Source: Berghia stephanieae (lineage: Eukaryota; Mollusca; Gastropoda; Nudibranchia; Aeolidiidae). Taken from it: a stretch of 64,000 nucleotides of DNA. This document shows, in pieces, positions 36,201 to 47,600 of this stretch. The stretch's first letter is position 1, and every line of letters begins with the position of its first letter. Made by a program: the position numbers and the translations under genes. The DNA lies in NCBI GenBank assembly GCA_034508935.3, contig CM067447.1, positions 68,651,290-68,715,289 of the forward strand, read 5' to 3'. Below the pieces are notes generated by a model. It was not told where the DNA came from. It saw only the letters and a program-made list of their open reading frames with translations, and searched no databases.

Positions 36201-37651
36201 TTTTTTGCATTGTAATGCACATTTTCTATTAGGAATTAGTTCTGCCTTTGAAAAGACATTGTCAGTTTTTGAACGAAAGTTGATCACTCAGGACGATGAG
36301 TATTTAGGAAGGACAAAGATGGGGCCTTTTCATTTTTTAGCAAAGATTCAGAGTCTGCGACAAATAGAATAATTCGATGTACTTGTAATTTGTTGGGTCC
36401 CAGGGGTGACCAGAAAAATGGATGTCGTCCACAGTGGATTACTTTTTGTTCTGATACTCACAATGTTGTTTCCATTCCTAGTTTTAAGTCCAACAGGTTT
36501 AATTGCTTTTTTGAAGCTGCTGTTTCTATTTTATTCCACCATGACAATTTATTGAATTTTTTCACTTCTGGTATTTTACATGATAACCCAAATTTATTGA
36601 TTAAGAGTGTTACTCATGACCTTCAAGATTTAAGGTTAATGTCATTGGTTTGTTGTATTGCCCTATTTTGTTTAAAAGTCACTTCGCCTTATTGGTTTCT
36701 TGTCAAGAGTAATACAGTGAAGTATACTGATTTTTTTATGTATGTTCAAATGATGCATGACTGTTTTAAGAAATGGGCTGATGATCCCTCTGAATTACTT
36801 GATATTTCTTTTACATCTGTTTTTGGAGATGCTCTCCCTTTTTCCAAATCCCTGCATTTGATATGGTACATAGTCAAATTGACAAATTTAATAATGTTGT
36901 AATGATTGATTTGTTAAAAATATTATGCAAAGATGTATCTTCTGTTACTGAGAGACAGTTGAAAGATTTTTTAAATGATGGTTATTATGCTCATGTCAGT
37001 GATGAAATGAAAAGAACATTGAGCCATTGTCCTCTTACAAATTTGGTTGGTGAGAGTGCATTTGGTGATTTCGATTATGACATTAGTAAAAGGAGAAATG
37101 CATCACTCCATAATCGGTCCACCATTCATGCTGTCAAACGCAATAAAACAATATCGTTTTTATCTAAAAAGTCTGTTGAAGAGCAAGGGCTCATGTTCAA
37201 AGTAGCTAGAAAGCATGGGAAGAAAATGCGAAATGAGAGTAAGATGTTAAAAGATAAAGTAGATAATGATATAAGATTGAAATTTGTAGAGAATCAACAG
37301 AAGAAGATTGATAAGCAGATAAAGGATATGGAGAATATTTCCAAGGTTGAACGAGATGTTGAATTACACGGTGGGCCCTGTCGAACAGATAAAGATGTAA
37401 TTGATTTATTTGACAGGCTTAGAGTTGAAAATTATTCAATGACAAAGATAAAAGGTATATTGAAGAGTGAAATACGTTTTCATAAATGTATGTCGGGCGG
37501 AAGGAGTTTAAGATTTGGTGATGTTGATTTTATGTTGGATGCTTTAAAGTCTTTTAAAAATCAAATTCTGTTTCTGGTCACATTGAGAACCCATCAAAGA
37601 AGCGAAGAGTTATATAGCCTGATTGAGTTTCATTTCTTTTTCAAGCATTAA
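33258..37651 (+). pseudogene. DDE-type transposase of the 9.7-kb element, frameshifted
   Basis: A short first coding exon (ATG 33258, donor GTAAGT at 33280, MDSKLII) is followed by an exon near 34138 (DDDVYQGLKKYLF then RRPDLPPIKVNQK) and a small one near 34350. The main exon runs from about 34657 (IEDCLLRISPDLASH) to 37651. The last is split by frame changes near 35015 (A-run), 35790, 36370 and 36870. Order of parts: N-terminal helix-rich domain, proline-rich linker, coiled coil (about 35230-35630), HFDGTSRDQKK (first Asp), MSDRAAPNI (second Asp), LHCNAHFLLG, NRIIRCTCNLLGPRGDQ, and NLVGESAFGDFD (Glu). A lysine-rich C-terminus follows. The MSDRAA and GDxKxGC motifs recur in uncharacterised transposases of cnidarians, molluscs and fish. 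It is probably inactive. Confidence 0.75.
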
Positions 37652-37975
37652 TGATGTAATGTGCATTTTTTTTTTTTTGGTGATTTCTTGGTTTCGGATT
37701 ATTTTTCTCTCTCAATTTTCATAGCTTAGTCTGAAGCTGCTGAAGTTATCTAATTTATTTTACTAAGGAGATCATACTATTTCTGAATTGTACGTTATTC
37801 ATGCTGTACGTATGAAGTGTTTTATTTGTATATCCTGACATTTTGCATATTTGTGAGTTTTTTTATTAGGTGAAATTTTTGTGATTTCATTATTTCAGTC
37901 TTGCTTCATGTTCTTTAATGACCAATGTGTGGCTTGCATACTTTGGCTATTTACATTTTGTCATTGTATGGATAA

Positions 37976-40900
37976 CAACAAGATATGAAGTGAATAGAAA
38001 AGTGCCAGAAGACAATAGAGAATAAAAAATTTTTTTCGCGGCGGTGGTGGGGTTTGAACCTGCGACCTTATTGGTACGACAACTCCGCCTGGCAGGTGAG
38101 AGCGTGGCTCTACCGTGTGAGCTATCCACGAACACAAAATATTCGTTTCAAACTCAAAGTCATTACTAGATCCCTCTCTCACCCACTTCTTGAGATCGCC
38201 GATTCGTTCGTACACCACCATCGCGAATAATTTTGACCAGCAGTTAAGCTTAATAGCCAATATTCTCAACACAAACATATAACATAGAAACGATTGAGAC
38301 ATTGAGTATGCTCCGGTGTATGGGGTGAATTTTAATTCAGAAAAGTGAGTGGAGCAGGCACTTATGTTGGTAACAACAAGATATGAAGTGAATAGAAAAG
38401 TGCCAGAAGACAATAGAGAATAAAAAATTTTTTTTTTTTTCGCGGCGGTGGTGGGGTTTGAACCTGCGACCTTATTGGTACGACAACTCCGCCTGGCAGG
38501 TGAGAGCGTGGCTCTACCGTGTGAGCTATCCACGAACACAAAATATTCGTTTCAAACTCAAAGTCATTACTAGATCCCTCTCTCACCCACTTCTTGAGAT
38601 CGCCGATTCGTTCGTACACCACCATCGCGAATAATTTTGACCAGCAGTTAAGCTTAATAGCCAATATTCTCAACACAAACATATAACATAGAAACGATTG
38701 AGACATTGAGTATGCTCCGGTGTATGGGGTGAATTTTAATTCAGAAAAGTGAGTGGAGCAGGCACTTATGTTGGTAACAACAAGATATGAAGTGAATAGA
38801 AAAGTGCCAGAAGACAATAGAGAATAAAAAATTTTTTTCGCGGCGGTGGTGGGGTTTGAACCTGCGACCTTATTGGTACGACAACTCCGCCTGGCAGGTG
38901 AGAGCGTGGCTCTACCGTGTGAGCTATCCACGAACACAAAATATTCGTTTCAAACTCAAAGTCATTACTAGATCCCTCTCTCACCCACTTCTTGAGATCG
39001 CCGATTCGTTCGTACACCACCATCGCGAATAATTTTGACCAGCAGTTAAGCTTAATAGCCAATATTCTCAACACAAACATATAACATAGAAACGATTGAG
39101 ACATTGAGTATGCTCCGGTGTATGGGGTGAATTTTAATTCAGAAAAGTGAGTGGAGCAGGCACTTATGTTGGTAACAACAAGATATGAAGTGAATAGAAA
39201 AGTGCCAGAAGACAATAGAGAATAAAAAATTTTTTTCGCGGCGGTGGTGGGGTTTGAACCTGCGACCTTATTGGTACGACAACTCCGCCTGGCAGGGTGA
39301 GAGCGTGCTCTACCGTGTGAGCTATCCACGAACACAAAATATTCGTTTCAAACTCAAAGTCATTACTAGATCCCTCTCTCACCCACTTCTTGAGATCGCC
39401 GATTCGTTCGTACACCACCATCGCGAATAATTTTGACCAGCAGTTAAGCTTAATAGCCAATATTCTCAACACAAACATATAACATAGAAACGATTGAGAC
39501 ATTGAGTATGCTCCGGTGTATGGGGTGAATTTTAATTCAGAAAAGTGAGTGGAGCAGGCACTTATGTTGGTAACAACAAGATATGAAGTGAATAGAAAAG
39601 TGCCAGAAGACAATAGAGAATAAAAAATTTTTTTCGCGGCGGTGGTGGGGTTTGAACCTGCGACCTTATTGGTACGACAACTCCGCCTGGCAGGTGAGAG
39701 CGTGGCTCTACCGTGTGAGCTATCCACGAACACAAAATATTCGTTTCAAACTCAAAGTCATTACTAGATCCCTCTCTCACCCACTTCTTGAGATCGCCGA
39801 TTCGTTCGTACACCACCATCGCGAATAATTTTGACCAGCAGTTAAGCTTAATAGCCAATATTCTCAACACAAACATATAACATAGAAACGATTGAGACAT
39901 TGAGTATGCTCCGGTGTATGGGTGAATTTTAATTCAGAAAAGTGAGTGGAGCAGGCACTTATGTTGGTAACAACAAGATATGAAGTGAATAGAAAAGTGC
40001 CAGAAGACAATAGAGAATAAAAATTTTTTTCGCGGCGGTGGTGGGGTTGAACTGCGACATGGACGAACTCCCCGCAGGTAGAGGTGGTATGAGTCAAGAA
40101 GCATTACTAGATTATACTTCTTGATGGTTTGTAAACACGAATATTTTGACCTGTTAGCTTAATAGCCATATCTCAAGCACACCCTTAACTAACGTTGGCC
40201 AGTGCTCGGGTATGGTGATTTATTCAAATATGGATCAGCACTAGTTGTAAACACCACGAAGAAGTAATTAGATAATTCCATGTCATGAGCAATTTTTTCC
40301 TGTTATTATACTCGTTTGTACAACAAATGCCGCCACTCATTTGAATTAAAATTCACCCTATCACGGAGCATAAATCATGTTCAATCGTTTCTCATGATTT
40401 ATAATGATTTGTTGTTGTAGAAATATTGGCTATTAAAAGTTAACGTGCATGGTCAAAATTATTCGCGGATGGTGGTGTACGAACGAATCGGCGATCTCAA
40501 GAAGTGGGTGAGAGAGGGATCTAGTAATGACTTTGAGTTTGAAACGAATATTTTGTGTTCGTGGATAGCTCACACGGTAGAGCCACGCTCTCACCTGCCA
40601 GGCGGAGTTGTCGTACCAATAAGGTCGCAGGTTCAAACCCCACCACCGCCGCGAAAAAAATTTTTTATTCTCTATTGTCTTCTGGCACTTTTCTATTCAC
40701 TTCATATCTTGTTGTTACCAACATAAGTGCCTGCTCCACTCACTTTTCTGAATTAAAATTCACCCCATACACCGGAGCATACTCAATGTCTCAATCGTTT
40801 CTATGTTATATGTTTGTGTTGAGAATATTGGCTATTAAGCTTAACTGCTGGTCAAAATTATTCGCGATGGTGGTGTACGAACGAATCGGCGATCTCAAGA

Positions 40901-41868
40901 AGTGGGTGAGAGAGGGATCTAGTAATGACTTTGAGTTTGAAACGAATATTTTGTGTTCGTGGATAGCTCACACGGTAGAGCCACGCTCTCACCTGCCAGG
41001 CGGAGTTGTCGTACCAATAAGGTCGCAGGTTCAAACCCCACCACCGCCGCGAAAAAAATTTTTTATTCTCTATTGTCTTCTGGCACTTTTCTATTCACTT
41101 CATATCTTGTTGTTACCAACATAAGTGCCTGCTCCACTCACTTTTCTGAATTAAAATTCACCCCATACACCGGAGCATACTCAATGTCTCAATCGTTTCT
41201 ATGTTATATGTTTGTGTTGAGAATATTGGCTATTAAGCTTAACTGCTGGTCAAAATTATTCGCGATGGTGGTGTACGAACGAATCGGCGATCTCAAGAAG
41301 TGGGTGAGAGAGGGATCTAGTAATGACTTTGAGTTTGAAACGAATATTTTGTGTTCGTGGATAGCTCACACGGTAGAGCCACGCTCTCACCTGCCAGGCG
41401 GAGTTGTCGTACCAATAAGGTCGCAGGTTCAAACCCCACCACCGCCGCGAAAAAAAAATTTTTTATTCTCTATTGTCTTCTGGCACTTTTCTATTCACTT
41501 CATATCTTGTTGTTACCAACATAAGTGCCTGCTCCACTCACTTTTCTGAATTAAAATTCACCCCATACACCGGAGCATACTCAATGTCTCAATCGTTTCT
41601 ATGTTATATGTTTGTGTTGAGAATATTGGCTATTAAGCTTAACTGCTGGTCAAAATTATTCGCGATGGTGGTGTACGAACGAATCGGCGATCTCAAGAAG
41701 TGGGTGAGAGAGGGATCTAGTAATGACTTTGAGTTTGAAACGAATATTTTGTGTTCGTGGATAGCTCACACGGTAGAGCCACGCTCTCACCTGCCAGGCG
41801 GAGTTGTCGTACCAATAAGGTCGCAGGTTCAAACCCCACCACCGCCGCGAAAAAAATTTTTTATTCTC
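37976..41868. mobile_element. Inverted array of tRNA-like 398-bp units, inserted as one block
   Basis: About five complete units lie head to tail on the minus strand (B-boxes near 38051, 38455, 38853, 39251 and 39649). A garbled centre follows (about 40045-40440), then about 3.5 units on the plus strand (B-boxes near 40630, 41028, 41426 and 41827). The period is 398 bp, 401-404 bp where a T-run is longer. Each unit has an A-box TAGCTCACACGG, a B-box GGTTCAAACCC 64 nt on, and an A7T6 stretch that could end RNA polymerase III transcription. The block is flanked by a perfect 14-bp repeat CATTGTATGGATAA (37962-37975 and 41869-41882). It was therefore inserted once into the DNA transposon. Open frames of about 190 codons on both strands only reflect the repeat. 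Confidence 0.88.
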
Positions 41869-41882
41869 CATTGTATGGATAA

Positions 41883-42324
41883 TGAACTTTAATTTGATGT
41901 ATCACATGATTATGTGCATGTTTATATTATTTTTTAATGAATTTTTAAAAATCGTTCAAATTGCTCTTTTTTACCTCCCTTGTCGTTTTATGTGAAATTG
42001 GCTTCGGAAAAAGTAAAAAGTAAAATAAAGTTCTTTAATATGCTTGGAAAAAAATAGGCGTGTTCTCTGTGTTGCTGTCTGTCTGTCTAGCAAGTTTTAG
42101 GTATGTGGTTTGATTACTTTTCATTTTACAATAGCGCAAAGTTGACACCGGAGCAATTTGCGCGAAGGCGCATATTTTTCGAATCTTCAATATTGCGTAA
42201 ATTCCTTAATAATTGAGTTAGAGGGCTCATTTTGGTATCAAACTTCTTAGAAAATTGAGTACTATGTGATGAAACATAGACTTTTTGGTTTTTTCTTAAC
42301 TCAAAATTTGGTTTGGTGTACCTA
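41883..42324 (+). other. 3' end of the 9.7-kb transposon
   Basis: Non-coding terminal sequence between the inserted array and the right inverted repeat. It contains GCGCAAAG and GCGCGAAGGCGC motifs that may form a subterminal hairpin. Confidence 0.6.
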
Positions 42325-43751
42325 TTTCTAGTTTCTTCACTGACTGGGTACCTAATTAGAAGGAACAATAGTAAGTAGCCTAATTAATTCCCGCGCAACT
42401 TAGTTTTCTTCCATTGTTTTGCTCAACCGAGCTTGTTGTTACTATTCATTTAGGATTCTTAGGATTTTTACGCTACGATGGATTACAAAGTTTCATTCAA
42501 TTTTTATAGAGCTCATTTGCATACCGAAATTTTTGATAATTTTACTGGCACTAAGAGCAAAAACTGAAGCTTATTCTTGCCAGGTCAATTGTAAAAAAAA
42601 ATGCTTTATTGATTATGTTATCAACGGGGTTATATCAAAGTCTTTTTTAAATCATCAAATAGAATGTTTCCACGTTTGCATCTTGTCTTAGCTGTGCGTG
42701 GTTAGTAGTGTAAGAAGTTAACGTATCTGGTTGAAAGTAGGTACCACGAGACAATTTATAAATGTTTAAAATTGATTTTTTTTTTTTTCTTACTATATTC
42801 ATAATGCATTCCAGTAGTCTTGGAAAACACTTTCTAAATTTTGAAAATCCATACCTAAATAGAGAATTGAGAGCATATTCATTTTTCAAGAACTTAGAAT
42901 TGTTTGCTTGCCAACTGATGTTCCGACTTTGACGTCATGTTACACACAGTTTTAAATCACAGTGACTAGGTATATGAAATATAACAAGATTTGAACCAGA
43001 CACAAATTTTTGAATCTAAATCTACAGTCTGTTGAAATTTTCTCAAATGCTTGCGAAAGTTAATGTTTTGGCCTCCAGCATGACAGACATTTTCTTCAGA
43101 TGGTCTTTGAAAAATAAAACGAACATCAGGATACGCAATTTTGCATGTTGGCAGAAAAATAGCTGTAATCAAGAGCAAAATGTATAAATGATTAAGGGGG
43201 GTCCTGTAGTCAAAAATCCATTTTTGATTGTAATGCTAATATTGCTATTCACTTGTTATTTTCAGGTGGTAGGAGGTCTAATGTGATGATTAACACCAAA
43301 AAATAATTATTTTTTTTAGACATATTGAGAAAAAATAGGCTAAAAATAGACCAAAAATCCCAAAATTTCTTACAGTAATGCAGCAAAAACCAACGAATAG
43401 ATCTCTTCCAAATTTACACACAATGTTTCTTACAACAAGTGCTACATCATGACGGAAAGGTTCAGCAATAGTCCTGAAAATAAATTAATAATTTTTTTTT
43501 CAATTTCGACTGAAAATTTGGCGCGGAATTACAGTAAAATTTTGATTTAAAAATTCATAAAACTGCTCGATTTTAGTTTACCCCAAGACCCTTCCGTCAT
43601 GATGCAAAACACATCATACCAAAGATTCTGACCAAATTTGAAGTCAATCTAATGGAAAACAATCCAGATATGAATGTTAGAGAATCAGAAAATGACGCAA
43701 AATGGAATTTTGAGAAAGCGCAAATTTGTCTTTGATTTGATAATAATAAAG

Positions 43752-44611
43752 CTGTCATCTGCATTTTTTTGCGGCCGCAAATGGCAATTTGCGGCCGCAA
43801 ATATCAGGGCGTTCCACAAATTTTGGCAAATTTCCCAAAATTGGCAAATCGTGGCAAATTTTGGGAAAATTGGCAAATCGCGTGGCAAATTTTGGGAAAA
43901 GTGCGAAACTTGAGAAATGTTGCAGCTTTGCCTGGGACCAAACCAGGGAAGGTACTCTCTACCTGTCATCTGCATTTTTTGCCAAATTGGGACCTAAAAT
44001 TTGCCCAAAAAACCCCCAAAATTTGCCAAGAAATTTGCCAAAAAGACCAAAATTTGCCAAAAAATTTACCGAGGAGAACTAAGCATTTCAGTAAAAATTA
44101 ACACGCGATACAAAATATATATATATAAAAGACAATTTATTACATTTAAGGAGGCTACATTATGAATAGCGTTGTTACAAAGATTTTAAAGGATCATTAT
44201 CCTCAGAGAGTAGCTTCCCTCGGTTTGGGCCCAGGCAAAGCTGCAACATTTCTCAAGTTTCGCACTTTTTTTTTCTCGTTATTTTGTTTTCGCTTCTTTT
44301 TTTCTCAAATTTGCCAATTTCCCCAAAATTTGCCACGATTTGCCAATTTTGGGAAATTTGCCAAAATTTGCGGATCGCCCTGATATTTGCGGCCGCAAAA
44401 AATGCAGATGACAGTCTCTACGGATAATGATCCTTTAAAATCTTTGTAACAACGCTAATCACAGTCATTTCATTTCTCAAGTCCTTAAATGTCATATATT
44501 GTCTTTTATATAATTTTTTTCTGTATCGCGTGTTAATTTTTCCTCCGCAAATTTTTGGGCAAATTTTGGTCTTTTTGGCAAATTTCTTGGCAAATTTCGG
44601 GGGTTTTTTGG
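43752..44611. mobile_element. Foldback element, unit 2 copy, truncated by a LINE
   Basis: Same modules as 27353-28305. It has one extra GCGGCCGC-flanked segment near 43770 and lacks an AAAAAAGAAGCG-type stretch. The last module is cut at about 44611, where GGTTTTTTGGCA runs into the LINE. Confidence 0.8.
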
Positions 44612-46400
44612 CAGCAGCTTCTTATGGTTCACACTATTATGTTATGACGATCGACCCAATCAGCAAAGTCCGGTCCGCATTCGTGCACCGTCGCAAACCC
44701 GCCCGGAAGCATCGTCATAACACACCTTTCGACTAGATGCTCTGCCGTTTCGGGTTCTTGTCCACAGCGTGGACATAAAGGACAGGAAGTTAGACCCCAC
44801 TGATGTAACGCACCGGCCGTTAGGCAGCTCCTCGACCGAAGCCGATTCGCAGCTACCCAGTGTCTCCTCTTACTGGTATCAAAGCCTGGCAACTTCTCAC
44901 CAAGCTTAGAGGAGTGTAGGTCCCCGCCCCCACGAGGGATTGAATTCGTCCAAACCGACTTCCATCTCGTATGTGCAGCTCTGTCCGTAGTCAGGGATTC
45001 CACGTACAAGGGTTGCCGGGACTTATTTCGGCTCGAAACGGGGGCACCGTTCATTATGCGCATGAGAGGGGTATCCCCATTCCCTCTCTCTTTGATCTTA
45101 CTCAGCCAGTTTCCCGTAATGGTCTCCCTCCGGACGTCGGGGGGCTGGATCGCTGCCATTATCGGGCCCCATTCTCTAGGGGTTGTCGCTAGCGTTCCCG
45201 ACACTATGTGCATCGACTTGCGAAGTTTTACATCCACCTTCTCAACGTTTCTGCTTCTACCCCACACTGGAGCGCAATACTCCGCGGTGGAATAGCATAG
45301 TGCCAGGGCGGATGTTCTTAGGAGCGCTTGGCTAGCGCCCCAAGTCGATCCCGCCAGCTTCCTCAGAAGACCGTTCCGTTTCTCTATCTTCCGGGCAACC
45401 CCTTCGAGATGAACCCGATAGGTAAGGCTGCGATCCAACGTCACCCCTAAATATTTTGGACGCGGCTCATATGGGAGTGGCTGGTCCCCGACTAGGACAT
45501 TCAGTTTACGGGTGTGCCAGCCACTGCATAAGTGAAATGCAGTGGCCACGGTTTTTGAAGTGTTCATCTTCAGGTACCACTTGTCAAAGTAGGATTTGAG
45601 TCTGGTGACGTCCTCGCTGAGTACGCTCTCGAGACGGGTCCACACTTTACTCTGAGTAACGAGTGCCCAGTCGTCTGCGTATCCCAGCCTCAGGGAGGAA
45701 GTGTTCGGCATATCGCCAATGTAAACGTTAAACAACATTGGCGCAAGTACCGACCCCTGAGGGACCCCATTCTTCAATTTCCTTACTTTGCTCGTGACGT
45801 CTCCCAGCGCGACTTGGAATTGCCTTTCCCTAAGATCGAAGAGAACAACTTCAGGGTCTTTTTGCACCTTATGATTTTTGCAAGTTTGAGCATTAACCCA
45901 TCGCACCAGACCGTATCGTACGCCGCTGATAGGTCTATAAACACAGCACCTGTTTGCTGTTTTCTCTCGAACCCGTGCTCAATATGCTCTGTAAGGGCAA
46001 TGACCTGCTCCGTGGTGCACCTCCCTTCCCTGAAGCCTGCCTGCTCTGGTGGCAGGGCAGCGTCTAGGACCGGCCCCCATCGGTTTAATAGAACACGCTC
46101 CAACAATTTGTAAAGACAGCTCAGCAGCGATATGGGTCTGTAACTGTCTGCCTCCTTCGCCGGCTTCCCTGGCTTCAGGATGGCAACTATCTTCGCGTGC
46201 TTCCACACTTGTGGAAGCTTTCCTTTTGCAAGGACGTCAGACATTGCCTCTGCTAGCCAGGCCCGTGCCCTGGGGCCCAGATGCGTCACCATATCGGGAT
46301 ATACACCATCTATCCCTGCTGCTTTGCCGTTCTTTACTTCACTAATGGCTGCACCCACTTCTCGGGGACTGAACGGGGCCGTCCAGTCCGACTCCTCCGC
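44611..46400 (-). mobile_element. Jockey-like LINE, 3' part, 5' end in the gap
   Basis: Minus-strand RT in two overlapping frames (46358-45783 and 45906-44629, one frameshift near 45860). Motifs in order: GKAAGIDGVYPD, YRPISLLSCLYKLLERV, EQAGFREGRCTTEQV, FIDLSAAYDTVW, GVPQGSVLAPMLFNVY, catalytic YADDWAL, YLGVTLDRSLTY, AEYCAPVWGRS, and a C-terminal zinc-knuckle-like CPLCPRCGQ...HLVERC. The protein ends at a stop near 44629, just before the junction with the foldback element, so the 3' UTR is very short or missing. GC content is far above the surroundings. The 5' part with the endonuclease is lost in the N gap. With only one break seen it is relatively young. Confidence 0.9.
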
Positions 46401-46500
46401 NNNNNNNNNNNNNNNNNNNNNNNNNNNNNNNNNNNNNNNNNNNNNNNNNNNNNNNNNNNNNNNNNNNNNNNNNNNNNNNNNNNNNNNNNNNNNNNNNNNN
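46401..46500. other. Assembly gap (100 N)
   Basis: Exactly 100 N, the usual placeholder for a gap of unknown length. Distances and order across it are not reliable. Confidence 0.98.
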
Positions 46501-46673
46501 GGTGTAAAATGAGTACCTGGCCGTTAACATTGTTGTCTCTGTCAGAAAAAAATTAAATATCGCCCAACAGGCGTCATGTCTCCTTCTACATGTTATCTGT
46601 TGCTGTTAGTTAAGGACCTCTTGTAAAGCGCTTTGAGCCCGGTTAGTGGATATTGCGCTATATAAAAGATCAA
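46501..46673 (+). mobile_element. tRNA-SINE (family V), 5' part lost in the gap
   Basis: Matches the body and tail of the SINE at 61290-61590: GTACCTGGCCGTTAACA, CAACAGGCGTCATGTC, AAAGCGCTTTGAGC and TTGCGCTATATAAAA. It lies antisense to the FREP-like gene. Its tail ends within a few bases of the splice donor of the coiled-coil exon (donor at 46680-46674 on the minus strand). Confidence 0.85.
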
Positions 46674-46680
46674 GTTTTAC

Positions 46681-46839
46681 CTTGATCGTGTGTGTTGATA
46701 TCCTGTTCTCTCTGCTGTTTCTGTAGCTTCTGGATTAAATCCTTCTGGTGGACAATGAGAGCTTTTTGTTTCGTCTCTGTTTTTTCCAAATTGGACATTT
46801 TTTCATATAACTGGGATATCATTTCAGACACGTCTTCAG
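46681..46839 (-). CDS. FREP-like protein, coiled-coil exon
   Basis: Minus-strand exon between TTTACAG (acceptor) and GTAAAAC (donor). It is 159 nt, phase 1 at both ends, and continues the frame of the Ig exons. It encodes EDVSEMISQLYEKMSNLE, then KTETKQKALIVHQKDL and IQKLQKQQREQDINTHDQ. Leucine, isoleucine and methionine are heptad-spaced, as in a trimerising coiled coil. In gastropod FREPs and related lectins an interceding or coiled-coil region links the Ig domains to a C-terminal recognition domain (fibrinogen or C1q). That domain should follow downstream, below 46500, but only the gap and a LINE are present. A SINE tail touches the donor. Confidence 0.68.
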
Positions 46840-46964
46840 CTGTAAAAATATGTTTAAGAAATTTAAAATTTAAATTATTATCTATCAAATACTATTTTTA
46901 CATCTTATAGTCAGATATTTAATAAGTGGCGCGTGTTTTTCTTCTTTTTCTCAGTGTTGATGCT

Positions 46965-46967
<3 letters not shown>

Positions 46968-46998
<31 letters not shown>
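46968..46998. repeat. (TG)n microsatellite
   Basis: Dinucleotide run in the intron between the coiled-coil exon and the second Ig exon. Confidence 0.9.
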
Positions 46999-47000
<2 letters not shown>

Positions 47001-47055
47001 TATGTGTCGATAGAGAGATGTATAGAAAGATAAATAGATATAGATGGATTCTTAC

Positions 47056-47218
47056 TTGAAACTGTTATGTTTGCCTTGACTGCCTGTTCCTTTAACAGGA
47101 ATGCCTCGTCCATGTAAAACATCAAACATTTATAGGTGCCTGCATCGTTTAGTCCTGGGTTACTGATCGTTAGCCTCAAAAAGCTCTTACTCGCATCTTT
47201 ATCAAGGTGTCCATATGC
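47056..47218 (-). CDS. FREP-like protein, second half of Ig domain
   Basis: Minus-strand exon, 163 nt, acceptor TAATACAG and donor GTAAGA. It starts in phase 0 and ends in phase 1. It encodes AYGHLDKDASKSFLRLT, then ISNPGLNDAGTYKCLMFYMD and VKANITVSS. DAGTYKC is the Ig F-strand signature holding the second core cysteine. The pyrimidine tract of its acceptor is the very end of an (ATT)n microsatellite, so the long repeat sits directly against the splice site. It joins in frame to the exon at 52170-52375, about 5 kb upstream on the minus strand. The intervening intron holds a nearly full-length RTE-like LINE. Confidence 0.74.
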
Positions 47219-47221
47219 CTG

Positions 47222-47600
<379 letters not shown>

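Larger units (their letters stand above)
32604..42324 (+). mobile_element. DNA transposon, 9.7 kb including a nested insertion
   Basis: Terminal inverted repeats TAGGTACTCCAAACCA (left) and TAGGTACACCAAACCA (read inward from the right) match at 15 of 16 positions. They are flanked by TTTCTAG on both sides (32597-32603 and 42325-42331). The old paralogue near 16803 has a single TTTCTAG followed by TTTCTTCAC, an empty site, so the boundaries are secure. Removing the 3.9-kb array at 37976-41868 leaves about 5.8 kb. It carries a spliced transposase gene on the plus strand. The transposase has a DDE/RNase H-like arrangement, but I could not place its superfamily. Insertion postdates the segmental duplication or at least affects only this unit. 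Confidence 0.88.
28458..44611 (+). repeat. Tandem segmental duplication, unit 2 (rearranged)
   Basis: Matches unit 1 from 28458 to about 32600 and from 42326 to 44611. The 9.7-kb DNA transposon separates the two parts. It lacks the counterpart of 19166-22511 and of the LINE at 23618. It carries a 333-bp retroposed insert near 31563. It is cut off at 44611 by a LINE and then a sequence gap. Confidence 0.9.

Noticed and set aside
38362-41549. Series of open frames of about 190 codons, some on each strand, with identical proteins
   Set aside because: They recur once per 398-bp unit, run through the tRNA-like promoter and A/T runs, and exist only because the same DNA repeats with overlapping frames. 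No domain or codon bias.
37976-41868. Metazoan retrozyme (hammerhead-ribozyme circular RNA element) as explanation of the tandem array
   Set aside because: The size and tandem layout fit, but no hammerhead core (CTGATGA with a matching GAAA) was found on either strand of the unit. The A-box, B-box and T-run instead point to a tRNA-like origin.
17904-44611. A CRISPR-like or satellite explanation for the long repeats
   Set aside because: The repeats are two large units with unique internal sequence, exons and nested elements. They are a segmental duplication, not a spaced short-repeat array.
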